A DNA stretch of 64,000 nt from Cristatella mucedo (taxonomy: Eukaryota > Bryozoa > Phylactolaemata > Cristatellidae). Below the pieces are notes generated by a model. It was not told where the DNA came from and did not search any database. It saw only the letters and a program-made list of their open reading frames with translations. Positions 45,306 to 57,584 of this stretch are shown piece by piece. Both the position numbers and the translations under genes were made by a program. Where the stretch lies: assembly GCA_009760855.2 (NCBI GenBank), contig WPIO01000207.1, forward strand, positions 167,501 to 231,500, read 5' to 3'. The stretch's first letter is position 1. Each line of letters begins with the position of its first letter.

Positions 45306-45871
45306 CTCCGTCGTTGCTGCTGCTGCAGCAGTCGCCGGGCCGGTAGGATCTCTCTGCCGCACCCACCCACCCACAGGTCTCGCATGCCCGGTCGCCTTGT
45401 CGATACTTGACTGTGTATACATGCTGTTGAATGAGTGGCTGGGCACATGCTATTTTCTACTTCCAGAGAGTTGGTGTTGGCTGCACGTTGTCCTAGGCGG
45501 CAGCTTTTTTAAGCCCACCCGCTAAGTAAAAAACACGTAGTGACTAGTCTTCAAATTATTTTTGAAAAACTGTTCGGTGCCTTAACATATGCTATGAGAG
45601 GGTTTTATATTTTATATGGATAACATAGATCCTGCTGCATTTCCCGTCACTTGTATGTATACTTCTGTGGTGGTTCTAATCTATAAACTTATGTGTTGAC
45701 AAGTTCCCGCAGCAGACTCTCATGCTGCTGAGCGCCACGGTTGGCGGTGGCACCAGCGCCTCAGCCTGATTGAAACCTCTGTAGGACTGCGCACGGATGC
45801 CGACGAACCATAGGTTGCACTCGCTGTATGTCACCCTTTAGTCAACGTTCCGGACGCAAGGAGAGACTGCA

Positions 45872-45877
45872 AATAAA
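45872..45877 (+). promoter_or_regulatory. Polyadenylation signal of the sugar transporter
   Basis: AATAAA lies 567 bases after the stop codon, followed by GT-rich sequence (GTGCAGCCGTGGCCGTAG). It is the first canonical hexamer after the gene. Confidence 0.65.
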
Positions 45878-45899
45878 TCTGGCAGTGCAGCCGTGGCCG

Positions 45900-48355
45900 T
45901 AGCCGTCAGCTGTCAGACGTGCTCCTGGCAGCCTGCCACCCGTGCAGCACCGGAGGTGACCCCCTCCCCCCACTCCGTACTCGTGCTATGCAGGCCGGTG
46001 CCATGTGAGCGAAAATACCGTTCGGCCTCCAGGCTGCTGCATGTGGGATTATGGGATTTGGCTTCAAGCCTACTTGTTCCTAACAAGCCTGCAGCCAGCT
46101 GGCTGCCACGGCTGCTGCTTACCTTAGCTGGCCTGTTGGCAAGCAACGATGTGCTGCAAGAGGCGATGCCTGAACTCGTATTATTAATGGGACATTCCAA
46201 ACTCGTGATTGCAATGTTAGAGTCTTGCGTTCGTCATGATTGCGCGTGTCCTAGTAGTTACAATGCTAAACTTCCCCGTGAGCAGTTAGCTGAGTCGCAT
46301 GCGATTGTAAAGTCATGCCTTCGCAAAAGATGTTTACCCGAAAAGCTCTTGTGAGAAAATGGCTTACGTATGCACGGAGAGCTAGTGAGGAACAACTTGG
46401 TGCAAACTATAAGTCCTGGCTTAGAATACCACTTAAGAGCATTTTTTTTACACCGGTGCTGTCGATTGCACTTTACTGGCTTCCGTTTTGTATAGGAACC
46501 GGTGTCCATCAAAATTGTTCTTTTGTGAATGCTTAGCTATTAGGTGCTTGTGGCTGTCCTGTGAGATCTGTCCATGCATCCCAGCTGTTTGTTAGCTGTT
46601 AGCAAGAGGAATACGATTTTTTTTAAGGACCCTACATCGGTGCTGAAAATAGTCCGATTCAATCCGATGACTCGAGTACGCCCACCCCAATCTGCCATCC
46701 CTTCTGCCACCATGGCCGCTCACCTGGGTCTCCAACCCCCTCGTACTAGCGCCACCAGAGTGCCCTGGACGATGGCTGTCACCATGTCTCCGACTTTGCT
46801 GACCTGCAAAAGTCGTACCCCCATGAGTGCACGATTCACCCGGGGCTAGAAACACTGCCGCTGCTTCGTGCTGAGGCTACGGCCTGACTTGGCCACCGCC
46901 TCTGCACCATGCAGAAGCATCGTGGCTGTCTATTCAAATTATTACCCATGCAGTAGACTCGTTGGTGAGACTTTCTTTAGATGGCTGAGCCTTGACCGAG
47001 AATCTGTACAATCTGTCGCTGCCGGCAAGTGATGTCTAGTGCCCAATTTTCATTCCTCATGCTACTGAGAAAGCCGAGTGCAAAAGTGCTTGAGATGCTG
47101 CATGTCTGACGTCTTCAATGCAAAGCTTCCTTTACAAGTGTTCAAGCAGCAATAACCAGTGACTGTCGAAGTCCGCAATATCGAATACAAAGTACTATGA
47201 GAAATTGGTTATCACTTCTAATCAGCAACGCTAGATCGTTACGCTCGAGTGGCGTTACACTCGGCCCCTTCGAAGCGGACATTCGTAAAGCTCTTCAGCT
47301 GGCTGCAAGATATAAAAGTTCTTGATCCCTCATCTCGTTACCCCCCACGAAACCGCCACAACAGCCGGACCCGGCGAGCACTTAGCACATGTGTACGTTA
47401 TTATTGCAATTCGACATAATTTTTGTTTGCGGGTAGTATGAGCTATTTGGTATTACTATTTACTATGCCTTACAAGTATCCAAAATGGTCACTAGGCCGT
47501 AAACATTTTCCTTTTGCGAAAACGTAGTGAAAAATTACATTTAGCCATTTAAATAAGAAGCGGATGAATTGGTATCTTCAGACACTAGTACGATAAAAAC
47601 AGTAAATAAATTACCTTGGCTTGTATTAGGAATGAAGTTTTAAAATGAAACAGAACTAGAACTAGTTTTTCAAGATTGACGATTACTTTGTAATACACCG
47701 TCCTTGGTTGTGACGTTCAAGCTCCAGTAAGTTCTGGTAGACTCGTTTACTGTTTACTTGGCCCTACCGAGTAAGTCCTCATGTGATCGTTGAATTAATC
47801 AAGATGAACATCAAAGAGATGGACTTCAAAGGAAATTTTTAGCCAATAGTGCCGTAGTTCTCCGCCATAGTTAGTCTCAACCAGCACTGCGAAGTGGTCT
47901 GCCTTGCGATGACCCAGAGAACCTCGAACCACTGCGGTAAAGCTTCTCCAAGCCACTATCTCGTGGCCAGCGAGCTTAGTAGGGATTTCATCTCAATCAT
48001 ATCATATTCTTTACCGTGTGCACAAAGACTGGCTTTGAACTTTGCCTCAAACAGCTTACCGAAAAAGTTTCATGAGTACTCAAATACTTCTCACAACTTA
48101 TTTAGACCTTCGAGCAATTGTTTAATGCATAACAACTTGATATGCAGTGGTGGCATCAAGTGCCTTCCGAAACGTCCACCTGTGGTTAGGTTACCGAGTG
48201 ACATCGTAGCTTCCCACTAGTAACTCGGACTGCTGAGACCAGCCAGTCCTGCCAGCGGTCGGGCCTTGCTGACAAGGTCACTTGACTGACATTGACCTTG
48301 CTGACATTGCTGATCCAAAGTCAAAGGCAGCACGGTAATGTGGCAAAACCTCACT
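45900..48355. other. Stretch without a supportable gene
   Basis: An open frame at 45893-46354 (+) lacks an early ATG and any domain. On the - strand, 46803-46724 is an 80-nt open segment flanked by TTTTGCAG and GTGAGC and encodes a hydrophobic peptide (VSKVGDMVTAIVQGTLVALV). It could be a small exon of a gene on that strand, but no partner exons are found. The rest shows nothing recognisable. Confidence 0.35.
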
Positions 48356-48359
48356 TCAC

Positions 48360-48485
48360 TTTCACCCTGGTGTGAGCTCCTCGAGTCCTGTAACAGGCAA
48401 TCTTTATTACCCACTGCAAGTGGTGATCATAGCCGTTAGCCTATGTCGCTTTATGAAATCAGACTCTTCGAGCCGTTGACCTTTA
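48360..48485 (+). mobile_element. SINE family 2-like, diverged
   Basis: Contains GGCAATCTTTATTACCCACT, CAAGTGGTGATCATAGCCGT and TATGTCGCTTTATGAAATCA, in family order with an eroded tail. A family 1 or LINE B type tail fragment (CTTGTACAGCGCCCCAAAAG, - strand) follows at about 48625-48690. Confidence 0.5.
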
Positions 48486-49534
48486 CTCATCTTAGAGACC
48501 CGTAGCGAACGCCACCGTTTTGACCTCCCAGCCACAGTCAACCAACGTACCTGCAGACATCTAGCACTGTCTTGACGCTGTTCAAGTCCTCTTTGGCGTC
48601 CTCCGAGTAAGGGATAGGAAGATAGTAATAATAAAAATAGGCCGCTTGTACAGCGCCCCAAAAGATTTTCACATTTGTGCAGGCTATTCACAATCGCGGC
48701 AAAGGATTAATGCGGTTTGTGTATCTCTGTGTGCATGATTCGATTATAGACGCTGGGCTCGGCGGTGCAGGCAGACTGGTAGTGCCGTAAACCACCCTAG
48801 GGTTCCCTGGCTGTGGTCTGGCGACAGTGGTTTATCTCCAGACCGGCTTTGTCTTCCCGCCAACTTACGGGATGAGTTGTGACTGGGAGGGAGGGAGTGT
48901 GGGGGGGGGGGGGCAGTGGGAACGCCAGCCTGGGAGAGAGCGGCCGTGTTTGGGTAGCGCTGCAGGTGCAGGTGCGAAAATGCACGTTCCTGTGAGCCAG
49001 CTTCGGTGTTCTGCCTGCTTCCTCGTACGTAGTCGGTTGGAAGAGCATTATTAATCTACAATTACTAACCGAGTCTAATGATGTGCAATGTATCTCGCTT
49101 AGAATAATTCGCAAAAGCGCACGAGAAATCTCTCCGGCCCACTGATTAGTGGAACCCTTGATAAGTAGCATATACTGGATCGGGCACAGGTTCAAGCATG
49201 AAAAGCGAGCAGGAACAAAAAGATAGCTCACTGAGGTGCAAGGAAAGCTGAATGGAATCAACCCATCTTTTTCTGAGACTGAGATCATGCTACCTTGCAG
49301 GTGCTGACGGAAGTCAGAGGTCAGATGCCAGAGATCCTGACTTTCGGCGCATACGAGGGCTAAAGACTGCGTCACCAAAAGCTCAAGACTATTACGCCAG
49401 GTGCTTGTCAACCAATGGAACTACAGAACGGGAAGTACCAATGCTTGGCAGAAGAATGCTTACAACGGAAGTCTCTTATATATACAAATCTAGCTTCCTC
49501 TTTGCACCATTTTTCAAGAGGACGAGAGAAAGGC

Positions 49535-49660
49535 GCTTTGAGCTAACGGCAGAAGAACCCTAGCGGCTGTCGCCGCCGCTTGCAAAGGGCAAAGGTCGGA
49601 GTTGTGACGTAGAACTTAAACCCGTGACCAGAGTCCTAAAGTACCTGCGCCTTACCCGAG
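49535..49660 (-). mobile_element. SINE family 2-like, diverged
   Basis: The - strand order holds: GGCAGAAGAACCCTAGCGGC, TGTCGCCGCCGCTTGCAAAG, AACTTAAACCCGTGACCAGA and CTGCGCCTTACCCGAGGG. Identity is low. Confidence 0.45.
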
Positions 49661-49771
49661 GGTGAGCATAGAGGGGGCAAAGTAAAGGTCTGTCATTCAG
49701 CTGGGCAAAGTCTGTAGACCAAGTGGCCTCCGACGAAAGTCACTCCGGAAACGAGAGCAAGCTGATTGGGA

Positions 49772-49925
49772 TGGCCCCAGCGGCTAAGGTGACTACCCCG
49801 ATCAAGGTCAATGCGAATGTTTTTGATGACCGAGGTCGTGAGCTCAAGCCCCGTGGCATAGGGTGAAGCTCGTGAATAGAGATTACGTTCTCTTAGGGTG
49901 CTATACAAATGAACAATAATTATAT
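49772..49925 (+). mobile_element. SINE family 1, full length
   Basis: Shows CCCAGCGGCTAAGGTGACTA (A box), GAGGTCGTGAGCTCAAGCCC (B box), CTCGTGAATAGAGATTACGT and TCTCTTAGGGTGCTATACAA (tail), ending in an AT-rich run. Confidence 0.8.
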
Positions 49926-50575
49926 ATTATATTTGTTCTAGATTTCTTTGGTACGACGCCGGCTCGTGAGTCGCGGCGGTCGCCGAGCTTCTCTGTGGTG
50001 CATCCATGTTTGAGCAGTAGTCGTCTCGTCCGATCTGTCGCTCGAACGCTAGTTAGCTGTCTGGGAAAGCTGCGTCGGCTCTAATTCATAGGCGCATAGG
50101 CATATATCCATATGTATATATATATATCCATATATGTATCCATAGGCATCCATCCACTGGGCGCCTAATGTACCTAACAATACCAACAAAGGGGTCCTGA
50201 GATGTTGAGCCTGAGTGCCGCCTCACAGGCTGGCCTTTTGAGAAAGCTCGTGAATAATACATCAATAAACGGCCTCATGGCGAGCCTGCTGTCGAGCTAT
50301 GGTGAGCCCTGTACTGGTGAGCACTGGTGAGTCGTGGCACGTGTCTGTGGAGCCTGGGCTTCCAAGTCATACATACAAGTCATTGGGTGCTATGCTAGAT
50401 TGTGGAAGCTTCGCTCGGTGACAGTTTCCCGGAGCTGGCAGCACTGCCCCGCCCCCCAGCGGTCCTTCTACCTAGCAGCATCCGAAGCGTCCCAATTTTC
50501 TGCTCATGAGACACGGAACCTGAGAAATGACGCAACAGCCGTTCTGCACGGGTTCTGCATTCTGAGGCTGCTTTG

Positions 50576-50784
50576 ATGGCGCGAGCAGTGGAAGTCTTTC
50601 CAAGCGGACCTGAAGGTTCTGACGAGTTAGCTCTTAGTAGGCTATGGGCTGGTCTAGATTTCATAAACCAGTCATCAACTGAACGCGCCTGTACCGAAAC
50701 CAGTGAGCTAGAAAATGGCAATCAGTTATCTCAAAGGAACTGCCCAGCCGCGACATCACGAAAATTTTCGAAAAGTGTTAAAAG
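50576..50784 (+). CDS. Possible first coding exon, unidentified
   Basis: From ATG 50576 (G at +4) the frame runs to a donor AAAAG|GTAACA at 50784/50785. The peptide (MARAVEVFPSGPEGSDELAL, then LWAGLDFINQSSTERACTET) is not repetitive. No family recognised. A long frame on the opposite strand overlaps it, which weakens the case. Confidence 0.25.
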
Positions 50785-50867
50785 GTAACATTCTACATAT
50801 GCCTGTGCTCACATTGACCATTAGCGAAAGGCCACGGTGCCTGTCCGAGTTCGTGAGCTGGGCGCTC

Positions 50868-50903
50868 GTGCGTGCGTGCGTGTGTGTGTGTGTGTGTGCG
50901 CCT
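50868..50903. repeat. (GT)n microsatellite
   Basis: A GCGT/GT run of about 35 bases. GT-rich words continue irregularly to about 51150. Confidence 0.85.
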
Positions 50904-51149
50904 GCATGTACGCACAGGTGTTTGTCTGCATAAAGAGGTGTGTGCTTGTGTGTGTCAATGTAAATGTTTTTAAGCGGTGCCTGCGAGCTCGTGCCGGAGT
51001 GGGCTAGTGCCTATGTATGTGTATATTCTAGCGTCTAGGTTTACACTTGTGCAAATATTGATGAGTGACGTGCACAAGCATGATTGTGTGTGTGCACGTA
51101 TGTACATGCTGAAGTTCTATGTATGTGTACATGTGCACGTGCTGGCATT

Positions 51150-53845
51150 TTTTTTGTTCAAAGCAGCTGATCGAGATGGTTTAAATGTTGATTGTCGATT
51201 GTAGAAGAGATCCTTCCTGAGGCTTTGCTGTCGACTATGGTTTGCGGAGGCAATCAGATACTTGGAATAGCAACTTTTTGGGTTACAAGTGGATGCTACT
51301 ATGTTCCTATGTTATTTTTAAGCCAATAGAGAATTATGCTACAAAATCTTATACTAAGGACTCTATGTAATGTTAAGTATTTAGGAATGCCGTAAATTTA
51401 GGCATATCAGTAAGAGAAAACTATACTTAGGGTCTAGATGGGCACTGTTCTCTGAGCCTGGAGGATTAATTTGTAAGATAATGCCTGCAGGGGCACGCTT
51501 GGGAGGAGACACTGCAAAAGAGGTGCTGACTTTTATTTCATTAAATTTTTTTGGAAACAACTCAACTTTCGTCACTTTTTAGGGGTCTCCTGCTGCAGCT
51601 TGCGTGTTTCTTGCATCAGTGCTTGGCACTGATTTGATTTCCAATGCCTCTGTCCGTGCATTCACAGTAGCGTCAGTAAAAGCTGTATAAACTGATTAGG
51701 TACGCTCTTTCCATTTGTGTCACAACCCATGACTATTAATCTGAAATAATCAAACTAAACTATCGGAATTTTCAATATTCTTTTCAGCTTTCTTATGGTC
51801 AAGTTTTCGTAAAGCCGTTCGACCAAACACGGGAAGTAGTCAAGACTGTCTTGTTAATTTGATGGCTAATAATCTATTGCAGATGTAAGAAAAGTCACAG
51901 AATTTTCAAGAGTAAAAGTTTGCCTCTGGATTCAGAAACCGGGAAACGCAGCGATTATGGTGATTATCTGCCGGCTCAAGAAAAATGCAAATTCGCTGCA
52001 CGTCAGTAATTGAATAAATAACCATACATGGAAGCGTGCCTCAAGAATAATACCACTGTGCGAATTCTACGCGTATTCAACCAGGGATACTACTTAGAAT
52101 TCAACAGGAGACAACCTTGTACAGCTAGCACCAGGTTCAGAATGCAAAAGCCAGACCCGCCGTATAGATATCCACGAACTAAAAGCTAAAATTTATAAAT
52201 CTTATGTATTGCAATTAAATGCTTACGGCGCATGTCAGAAAGGATAAATATCTATTGCATTAGAGAGCATCTGTGCAAACTATTGAGATCTTATCGTGCA
52301 GCATCATTCTTCGTGAGAAGGGCATCTACAAACATAGTCGTATCAACATTGTGGGATTCTCGCTCCAGGAAGCGTCATTTGTCAGATAAGGTGCACAAAA
52401 AATCTATGAACCGTTTCTTTGAACAGTGAAGTACTGGCTACAAAAACGCACACCCTGATATACCAGATGTCAGTTTACTAGAGTTCCTCGAGATTTCTAA
52501 GCTCGCTCGCAGCGAAAAAAGGGAGACAACCGGAGGCAGATATTTGCCACTTTTAAACGTATGAACAGTATTTGAAAGTCACCAGCAAACAAAATACAGC
52601 GATCAAAAAAATCTGGAACAAGTCATATAATTGGCTTGATCAAACTGTAACTTTATTCACTCTTGGTCTCGAGAACCTGATATCAGACAAATGACAGAGA
52701 TATTTAACAGAATACGGTAGGTGATTCTTTAATGAAATTTGTAAGGAGCACCAGCGATGACTACACGATTTGGAGGTTTATTGAGCTCTTAGATTGCTAG
52801 TGATTTAAGTGTGAGTTTTCTAGAAGGAATTTCTTGATATCGTCGTTTCATCGACTTGATTAGCATAAGGAATCTCCCAACAGCTGAGGATTTTGTCTCT
52901 TACTCGATTGCTTGAATCCTTCCTTTTTTCCTTGAATTGTTTGCGATTAAATGCATTCTGCATCTAATACATTCGCACAGAGGAAATGTAAGGGCACCTT
53001 AACAGCGAAGTCATGAAGAGGGTAGGGGCAACAAACCAGAAGATTTGGACAAGAGGCCAGCCACTTTAGCACTCTGCAGGATCAGGCGCAGCAAGACAAA
53101 AGCATTTCAAGCAATTTGAGCCTTGGTAAGCAGAGCCTCGTACCTCACTACTCCACCTGTTGTCCTTGTGTAATCTAAGAGTCTAGACTGTACAGCCACC
53201 TAGGAGCGATTGACGTTAGTTTATCATTTCAATGGTTGCATATTTCAGAGAGATTTACATGTACGCGAACCCCCCCCCCCCGCGCCTCAGCAGAGGTAGA
53301 AGTGCTGAAGTCTTCGCGTGTATCTCCTTTAGTCGATTATAAAGTACCCTATTTCACGACCTTTAGCATTTTCTCACTTCTACCTGTGTGGGATAAGTCT
53401 TCGAATTGAACGTGCATTTTATTCGCTTTTTATTCCATACAATATTTGTCACCCTAGAATGAAGGTCAGCTCGCCTGCCCCGCTTTAACCTTGTAATAAG
53501 TTTAATAATTTGTTTTGGCCACATGCCTTGGGAAACCTCCTACGGGAGCACTAAGAAAAATGCATCGACCTTATATATAACTACCATTAGGTTAAATAAT
53601 GATCGTACTTACCGAAATCACTATTTCATGACATATGATGAACGACTGCTTCGGCAGCGATTTATTCAAAATGGTAAGTAAAGTTAATGTGAGCAGTCAA
53701 ACTCCACAGAGAACTATTATGGTAGACGGGAAGATTTTATTTTCAAACAGAATGATAAGTGGTCTGTCGGGTATCCTCACTAACTCAGGCACCCAGAAAG
53801 TTTCTCCATGGTGAGTGCGCCCATCTCTGCTGGAAGAGGTTCGGT
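51150..53845. other. Long AT-leaning stretch with no gene seen
   Basis: No splice-flanked exon, transposon family or RNA gene was recognised. One 65-codon frame from ATG 52232 has no domain signature and is not called. A 12-C run lies at 53270-53281. Confidence 0.5.
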
Positions 53846-53847
53846 TG

Positions 53848-53985
53848 TTGGGCTTGCTCCAGCAGTTAAGGTGCTCGCCCCGGGGATCAAGGTCTGACTG
53901 AGGTCGTGGGCTCGAGCCCCGAGGCATATGTGAAGCGCCTTATTAGAGATTAAGATCTCTTGCGGCGCTATACAAATGAATTATG
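53848..53985 (+). mobile_element. SINE family 1, near full length
   Basis: Shows CCAGCAGTTAAGGTGCTCGC (A box), GAGGTCGTGGGCTCGAGCCC (B box), TTATTAGAGATTAAGATCTC and TTGCGGCGCTATACAAATGA (tail). A short deletion lies between the boxes. Confidence 0.8.
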
Positions 53986-54561
53986 TTTGTTGGACAGATC
54001 CAGAAAGGCTGATAAACGGTAACTCCAGTGTCGCAGTCTGATCGGTCAAGCTTGCATTTTCATCTGCCCACTTCCTGTGCACATACCTCCACACAATTTC
54101 ATAGCTCAGCCAATCCGGTATTTTAACGCACGTTCGTGCTCTTGTAGCCGAGACGTCGTTTACCTTCAGACCCTCTGTTGTACGTCGATGATGTACGTCG
54201 TTTACCCTCAGACCCTCTCCTCGCGCCACTAACGCAGGCCCCTAGATCCGTGGCTGTTTGGGGGTTACCACCGCATTAATGACGGTTCGATTTATCGTTA
54301 CTTTATAAGGCACTTATGTGCGTAACACAACAATTGGAAGGAGCAATACTGCTACGGTAGCGGTAAATAGCAAATCGCAAGAGGGCAAGGGTAATCCTTA
54401 GTACATCGGTCAGTGGCCGCCAAAGGCACGGTTAGACCTTTCGGCACACGGAGACAAAACTATGAATGGCCGTCCTTTCCTCGCCAAAATTTGCTGCAAA
54501 CTAGATCCACCGCAGAAGAAATTCCAATAACACGCTAGCAGGCATATCGAGTCAAGAAAGT

Positions 54562-54567
54562 TTTATT
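54562..54567 (-). promoter_or_regulatory. Polyadenylation signal for the - strand terminal exon
   Basis: TTTATT on the + strand is AATAAA on the - strand. It lies 126 bases after the stop codon of the exon at 54693-55078. Confidence 0.6.
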
Positions 54568-54692
54568 AACCATAATAAATATACAAGGTAGCTATCGCAG
54601 CTTTAACGTAAGAGAAATTTTTCTGGCCTTGAACGTGGCAAAATGGTCTATTACTGTTTGAAAGTAAATGTATACGAGTTTTTTCTGTATGC

Positions 54693-55078
54693 TTAACAAT
54701 GCCTAATCGAAGTCGATCTTAACTCATTGATACTCATAGATAAGATAGAATTATCTTTAGCTTTATAAAGGAACGTACACAGCTGGCAACTGATATAGGT
54801 CTGGTAAACAGAACTTGCAAGGCAACTCTCCAATTTGGAAACATCTTCTGCCATAACTGAAGATGCGAGTTCCAGTAGGGTCTTTGGTGCCGAGTCGTGA
54901 AGTGCGGCAAGAAGCATTTTAAAATAACATTCATTGCACAGCTCTGTTCCAGAAACGTGTGAGTAATAGATGCATCCAAAATTTACACACTCCTGGAGGA
55001 GCTTGGTCCGGCCAAGTGTTTTCAAAAGCTGCCCAACTTCCAGAAAGAAAGCAAGCTTGACATCAAGATCTGTGGGCC
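54693..55078 (-). CDS. 3'-terminal coding exon of an unidentified protein
   Basis: After an acceptor-like TTAG (55080-55079, - strand) the frame is open for 128 codons to TAA at 54693. The peptide looks like a globular helical protein with no repeats: DLDVKLAFFLEVGQLLKTLG, RTKLLQECVNFGCIYYSH, ELASSVMAEDVSKLESCLAS and TYISCQLCTFLYKAKD. Cys and Leu are common; there is no signal peptide or clear membrane span. A canonical AATAAA lies 126 bases downstream. I do not recognise the family; the helical character hints at an armadillo/HEAT-like or scaffold protein, which is inference only. Upstream exons should lie at higher coordinates, beyond the LINE B fragments that fill 55222-56135. A second acceptor (CCCACAG, exon start 55069) is also possible. 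Confidence 0.6.
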
Positions 55079-55221
55079 CTAACCTAGCAGTTTATCTTGG
55101 GGTATTGATTTATGAGGGAATGAATCACAGCCTGGGCGATAACTGCATCTGAGGCATTTGGGGCTAGTGGTGTGATGGACGCCACCGAGGCCAGACTTTC
55201 TTAGACCTTGCTTGACCAGAC

Positions 55222-55935
55222 TTACGACTTGCTTTGACAGAGATAATGCATTTAAATTGGTCCACACTTTTGTGAAATCCCGTCTCGACTTCTGTAATTC
55301 ACTGCTTGCTGGTCTAACAGCCTGTGCAATCACACGCTTACAGTTGGTGTAAAACTCAACTCGGCAGCTAAGCTTGTCTGTCGCAAGAGTCGTAGTTTCC
55401 ACGTCACACCAATTCTCGCCGACCTGCACTGGCTTCCAGTCAAGCAGTACATTGACTGCAAGGTTTGGTCTCTCACTTTAGGTCCATTCATGCTTTGACT
55501 CCAGCCTACCTATCAGAGCTTCTCCCCCACCAGGCCAAGCATCGTACTGCTTTTCGGAGCCTATTCATTTAGCTATACCTCGCAAGAACCTCAAATCTTT
55601 TGGGACCTCGCCTTTAGTTCGTATGCTTCCAAAGCCTGGAACTCACGCCCGATTGAGGTCACGACATGCACTGACTTGACATTAAAAAGATGCTAAAAAC
55701 GCATTCATTTATCGCAGAATTTGGTGGGTCCGTATGATTGTGCTGACACTGTGCTTGCTGCCACTAACCTTATTTGCATGCTAACCAAATGTGCATTTTG
55801 CCCATAACCATGTTGTGCTTGTCGACATTTACAATTTGATCACGCTTTCTCTATAGCATATTTTAAGTGCATAGAAAGAGTTTACTTTCTTCGTGGGCAC
55901 TATGCACACATATAATAATAAAAATAATAATAATA
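55222..55935 (+). mobile_element. LINE family B, C-terminal and 3' UTR fragment
   Basis: The frames encode LDFCNSLLAGL near 55285-55320, AYLSELLPHQAKHR near 55505-55550 and a SSYASKAWNS region near 55615-55650, with shifts. The 3' UTR has GTGCTGACACTGTGCTTGCT, GTGCATAGAAAGAGTTTACT and an ATA-type end. It would lie in an intron of the - strand gene whose last exon is 54693-55078. Confidence 0.8.
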
Positions 55936-56135
55936 GCACACTTGATAAAGCGCCGTCAGAGGACTCAATTTATTTCTAGGTGCTTTACATTTGCTGCAAA
56001 AAACATGATCTAATGGTTAATGATAGCATGCTCAATAAACAACAAGAAGAACATGGTTAGGGGTGACAGGCACTGGGTCAGCATGCAAGTGTGGTTAGTA
56101 GCAGCATGAACAGTTTCAGCACGCAGAAGCATTAT
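55936..56135 (-). mobile_element. LINE family B, 3' UTR fragment
   Basis: The - strand reads GCTGCTACTAACCACACTTG, GCATGCTGACCCAGTGCCTG and GCAGCAAATGTAAAGCACCT, then the tail GAGTCCTCTGACGGCGCTTT and an AT-rich end. It is joined tail-to-tail to the preceding copy. Confidence 0.75.
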
Positions 56136-56582
56136 GATGATTATGACTAAGATTCCCAAAGACTAAGGTCACTAGTAGCCAGGTTGAGAGCACGGTGTGA
56201 TCGTGCTTTCGCTGCCGATCGGTGGACTAGCAACAGTATCGTGGAGCTGTGAGCTATGCCAGCATTTCCGTGCCGAGCTATTGGAACAGGTTAGCATGTC
56301 GTGTCACACATTTGGATGGCCAGCCGTTCTTCACCGAAGTGGATTGCGGGCCAACTTGATTCGCAATCTGGCCTCTGCTGCCTGACGAGAGCACCACAGC
56401 ACTGATAAGTGAGTTGGAGCAAATATTGTACAAGCCCCGCCCGCCCGGCAGCTTTTGCTAGACTCTGCCACTCTCTTTAAATCGCAGATATTAATGTGGC
56501 TGTGCAAGTTCTGGGTCGCGACCACGAATTTTGCCGAACTTATTGCCCGTCTGTGAATGCGATCGTTGAACAGTATCACGGA

Positions 56583-56815
56583 ACTATAATAATAATATTA
56601 ACAATAATAAATTTGATCTAGCACCCTCAGAGAACTCAATCTCTTTACAGGCACTTTACATTTGCTGCAAAGGGAAATGCAATTGAATGATTAGTGGTAG
56701 TGTGCTCAATAAACAACAAGAACAACGTGGTTAGGGGTGACATGCACAGGGTCAGCATGCAAGTATGGTTAGTGGCAGCATGCACAGTGTCAGCACACAT
56801 AAGCTTTTAGGTGCT
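56583..56815 (-). mobile_element. LINE family B, 3' UTR fragment
   Basis: Nearly the same as 55936-56135: GCTGCCACTAACCATACTTG, GCATGCTGACCCTGTGCATG, AAGTGCCTGTAAAGAGATTG and AGTTCTCTGAGGGTGCTAGA on the - strand, ending in TTATTGTTAATATTATTATT. Confidence 0.8.
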
Positions 56816-57034
56816 TGGCTTCACCCAGCAGCTACAATATCTTAGATGTGATTTTCTTTTACAGCCTGGGTCCTGCCACCCTGAGTAAGAGCAAGTCTGT
56901 GCAGAGCCGCTAGCTTTACAAGTACCAGGAAAAACATCCACTGGTGCACCACTGATGTGCCAGCAGAGTCATTTGGAGCCGGACACTCAATTAGACTTTG
57001 AGTGTTCGTGAAGCCTCCTAGTTTGCGAGCATTG

Positions 57035-57545
57035 TAGTGCTACATTATGCTACTTTTCACCGACCAGCACTGACTCATCATCAAGCAGAGTACCGACTTA
57101 AAGGTTATGTCACTCAATCTTAGGTCCTATCATTCTTGTGCTCCAGCTCACCAATCAGAGCTGCTTTTCAATCATGCTAGGCAGCGCACAACCAGCTTTG
57201 CCGACTCAAGTCATTTAGTTGGGCATCGAACCAACCACGAACCGACTTAAGACCACACCTTTTTGTTCGTATGCACCCATAGCATTAAACTCATCCCGAA
57301 CGACGTCACACAATCAGATGACTTGACGACATGTAACAGATACTAAAACGCAGATGCTCCTCGTAGTATTTTTCTGCATCCTTGTGAACTGACCAATTTA
57401 TGCTTATACGTGCTGACACAGTGTATGTTATCACTAAGCATTATGACGTGTTTCTTTCACAGCATATGTATGTGTAGTACTGTATGTGTCGTCCATAGAA
57501 AGAAAGTGAGTTTTCTGAGGAAACTATACATATGTATTATCATTA
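57035..57545 (+). mobile_element. LINE family B, C-terminal and 3' UTR fragment
   Basis: It matches the region from the DLHWLPVKQ-type motif onward (GACTTAAAGGTTATGTCACT, CTCCAGCTCACCAATCAGAG) through the 3' UTR (GCTTATACGTGCTGACACAG) to the tail CATAGAAAGAAAGTGAGTTT and CATATGTATTATCATTATTT. Stops and shifts throughout. Confidence 0.75.
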
Positions 57546-57584
57546 TTTTTTATTACTCAGTTCATAAATACTATAATTAATGTA

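Noticed and set aside
43979-45346. Long open frames in the other + frame (455 codons) and on the - strand (365 codons) over the sugar transporter
   Set aside because: They are shadows of a GC3-rich gene: Arg/Ala- or Glu/Gly-rich composition, no domain, while the transporter frame shows all family motifs.
45893-46354. 153-codon + frame after the transporter
   Set aside because: Starts without an ATG in its first part, overlaps the likely 3' end of the transporter transcript and has no domain.
48797-49411. 204-codon - strand frame
   Set aside because: Composition is unremarkable, it runs through a 13-G tract, there is no splice or start support, and no domain is recognised.
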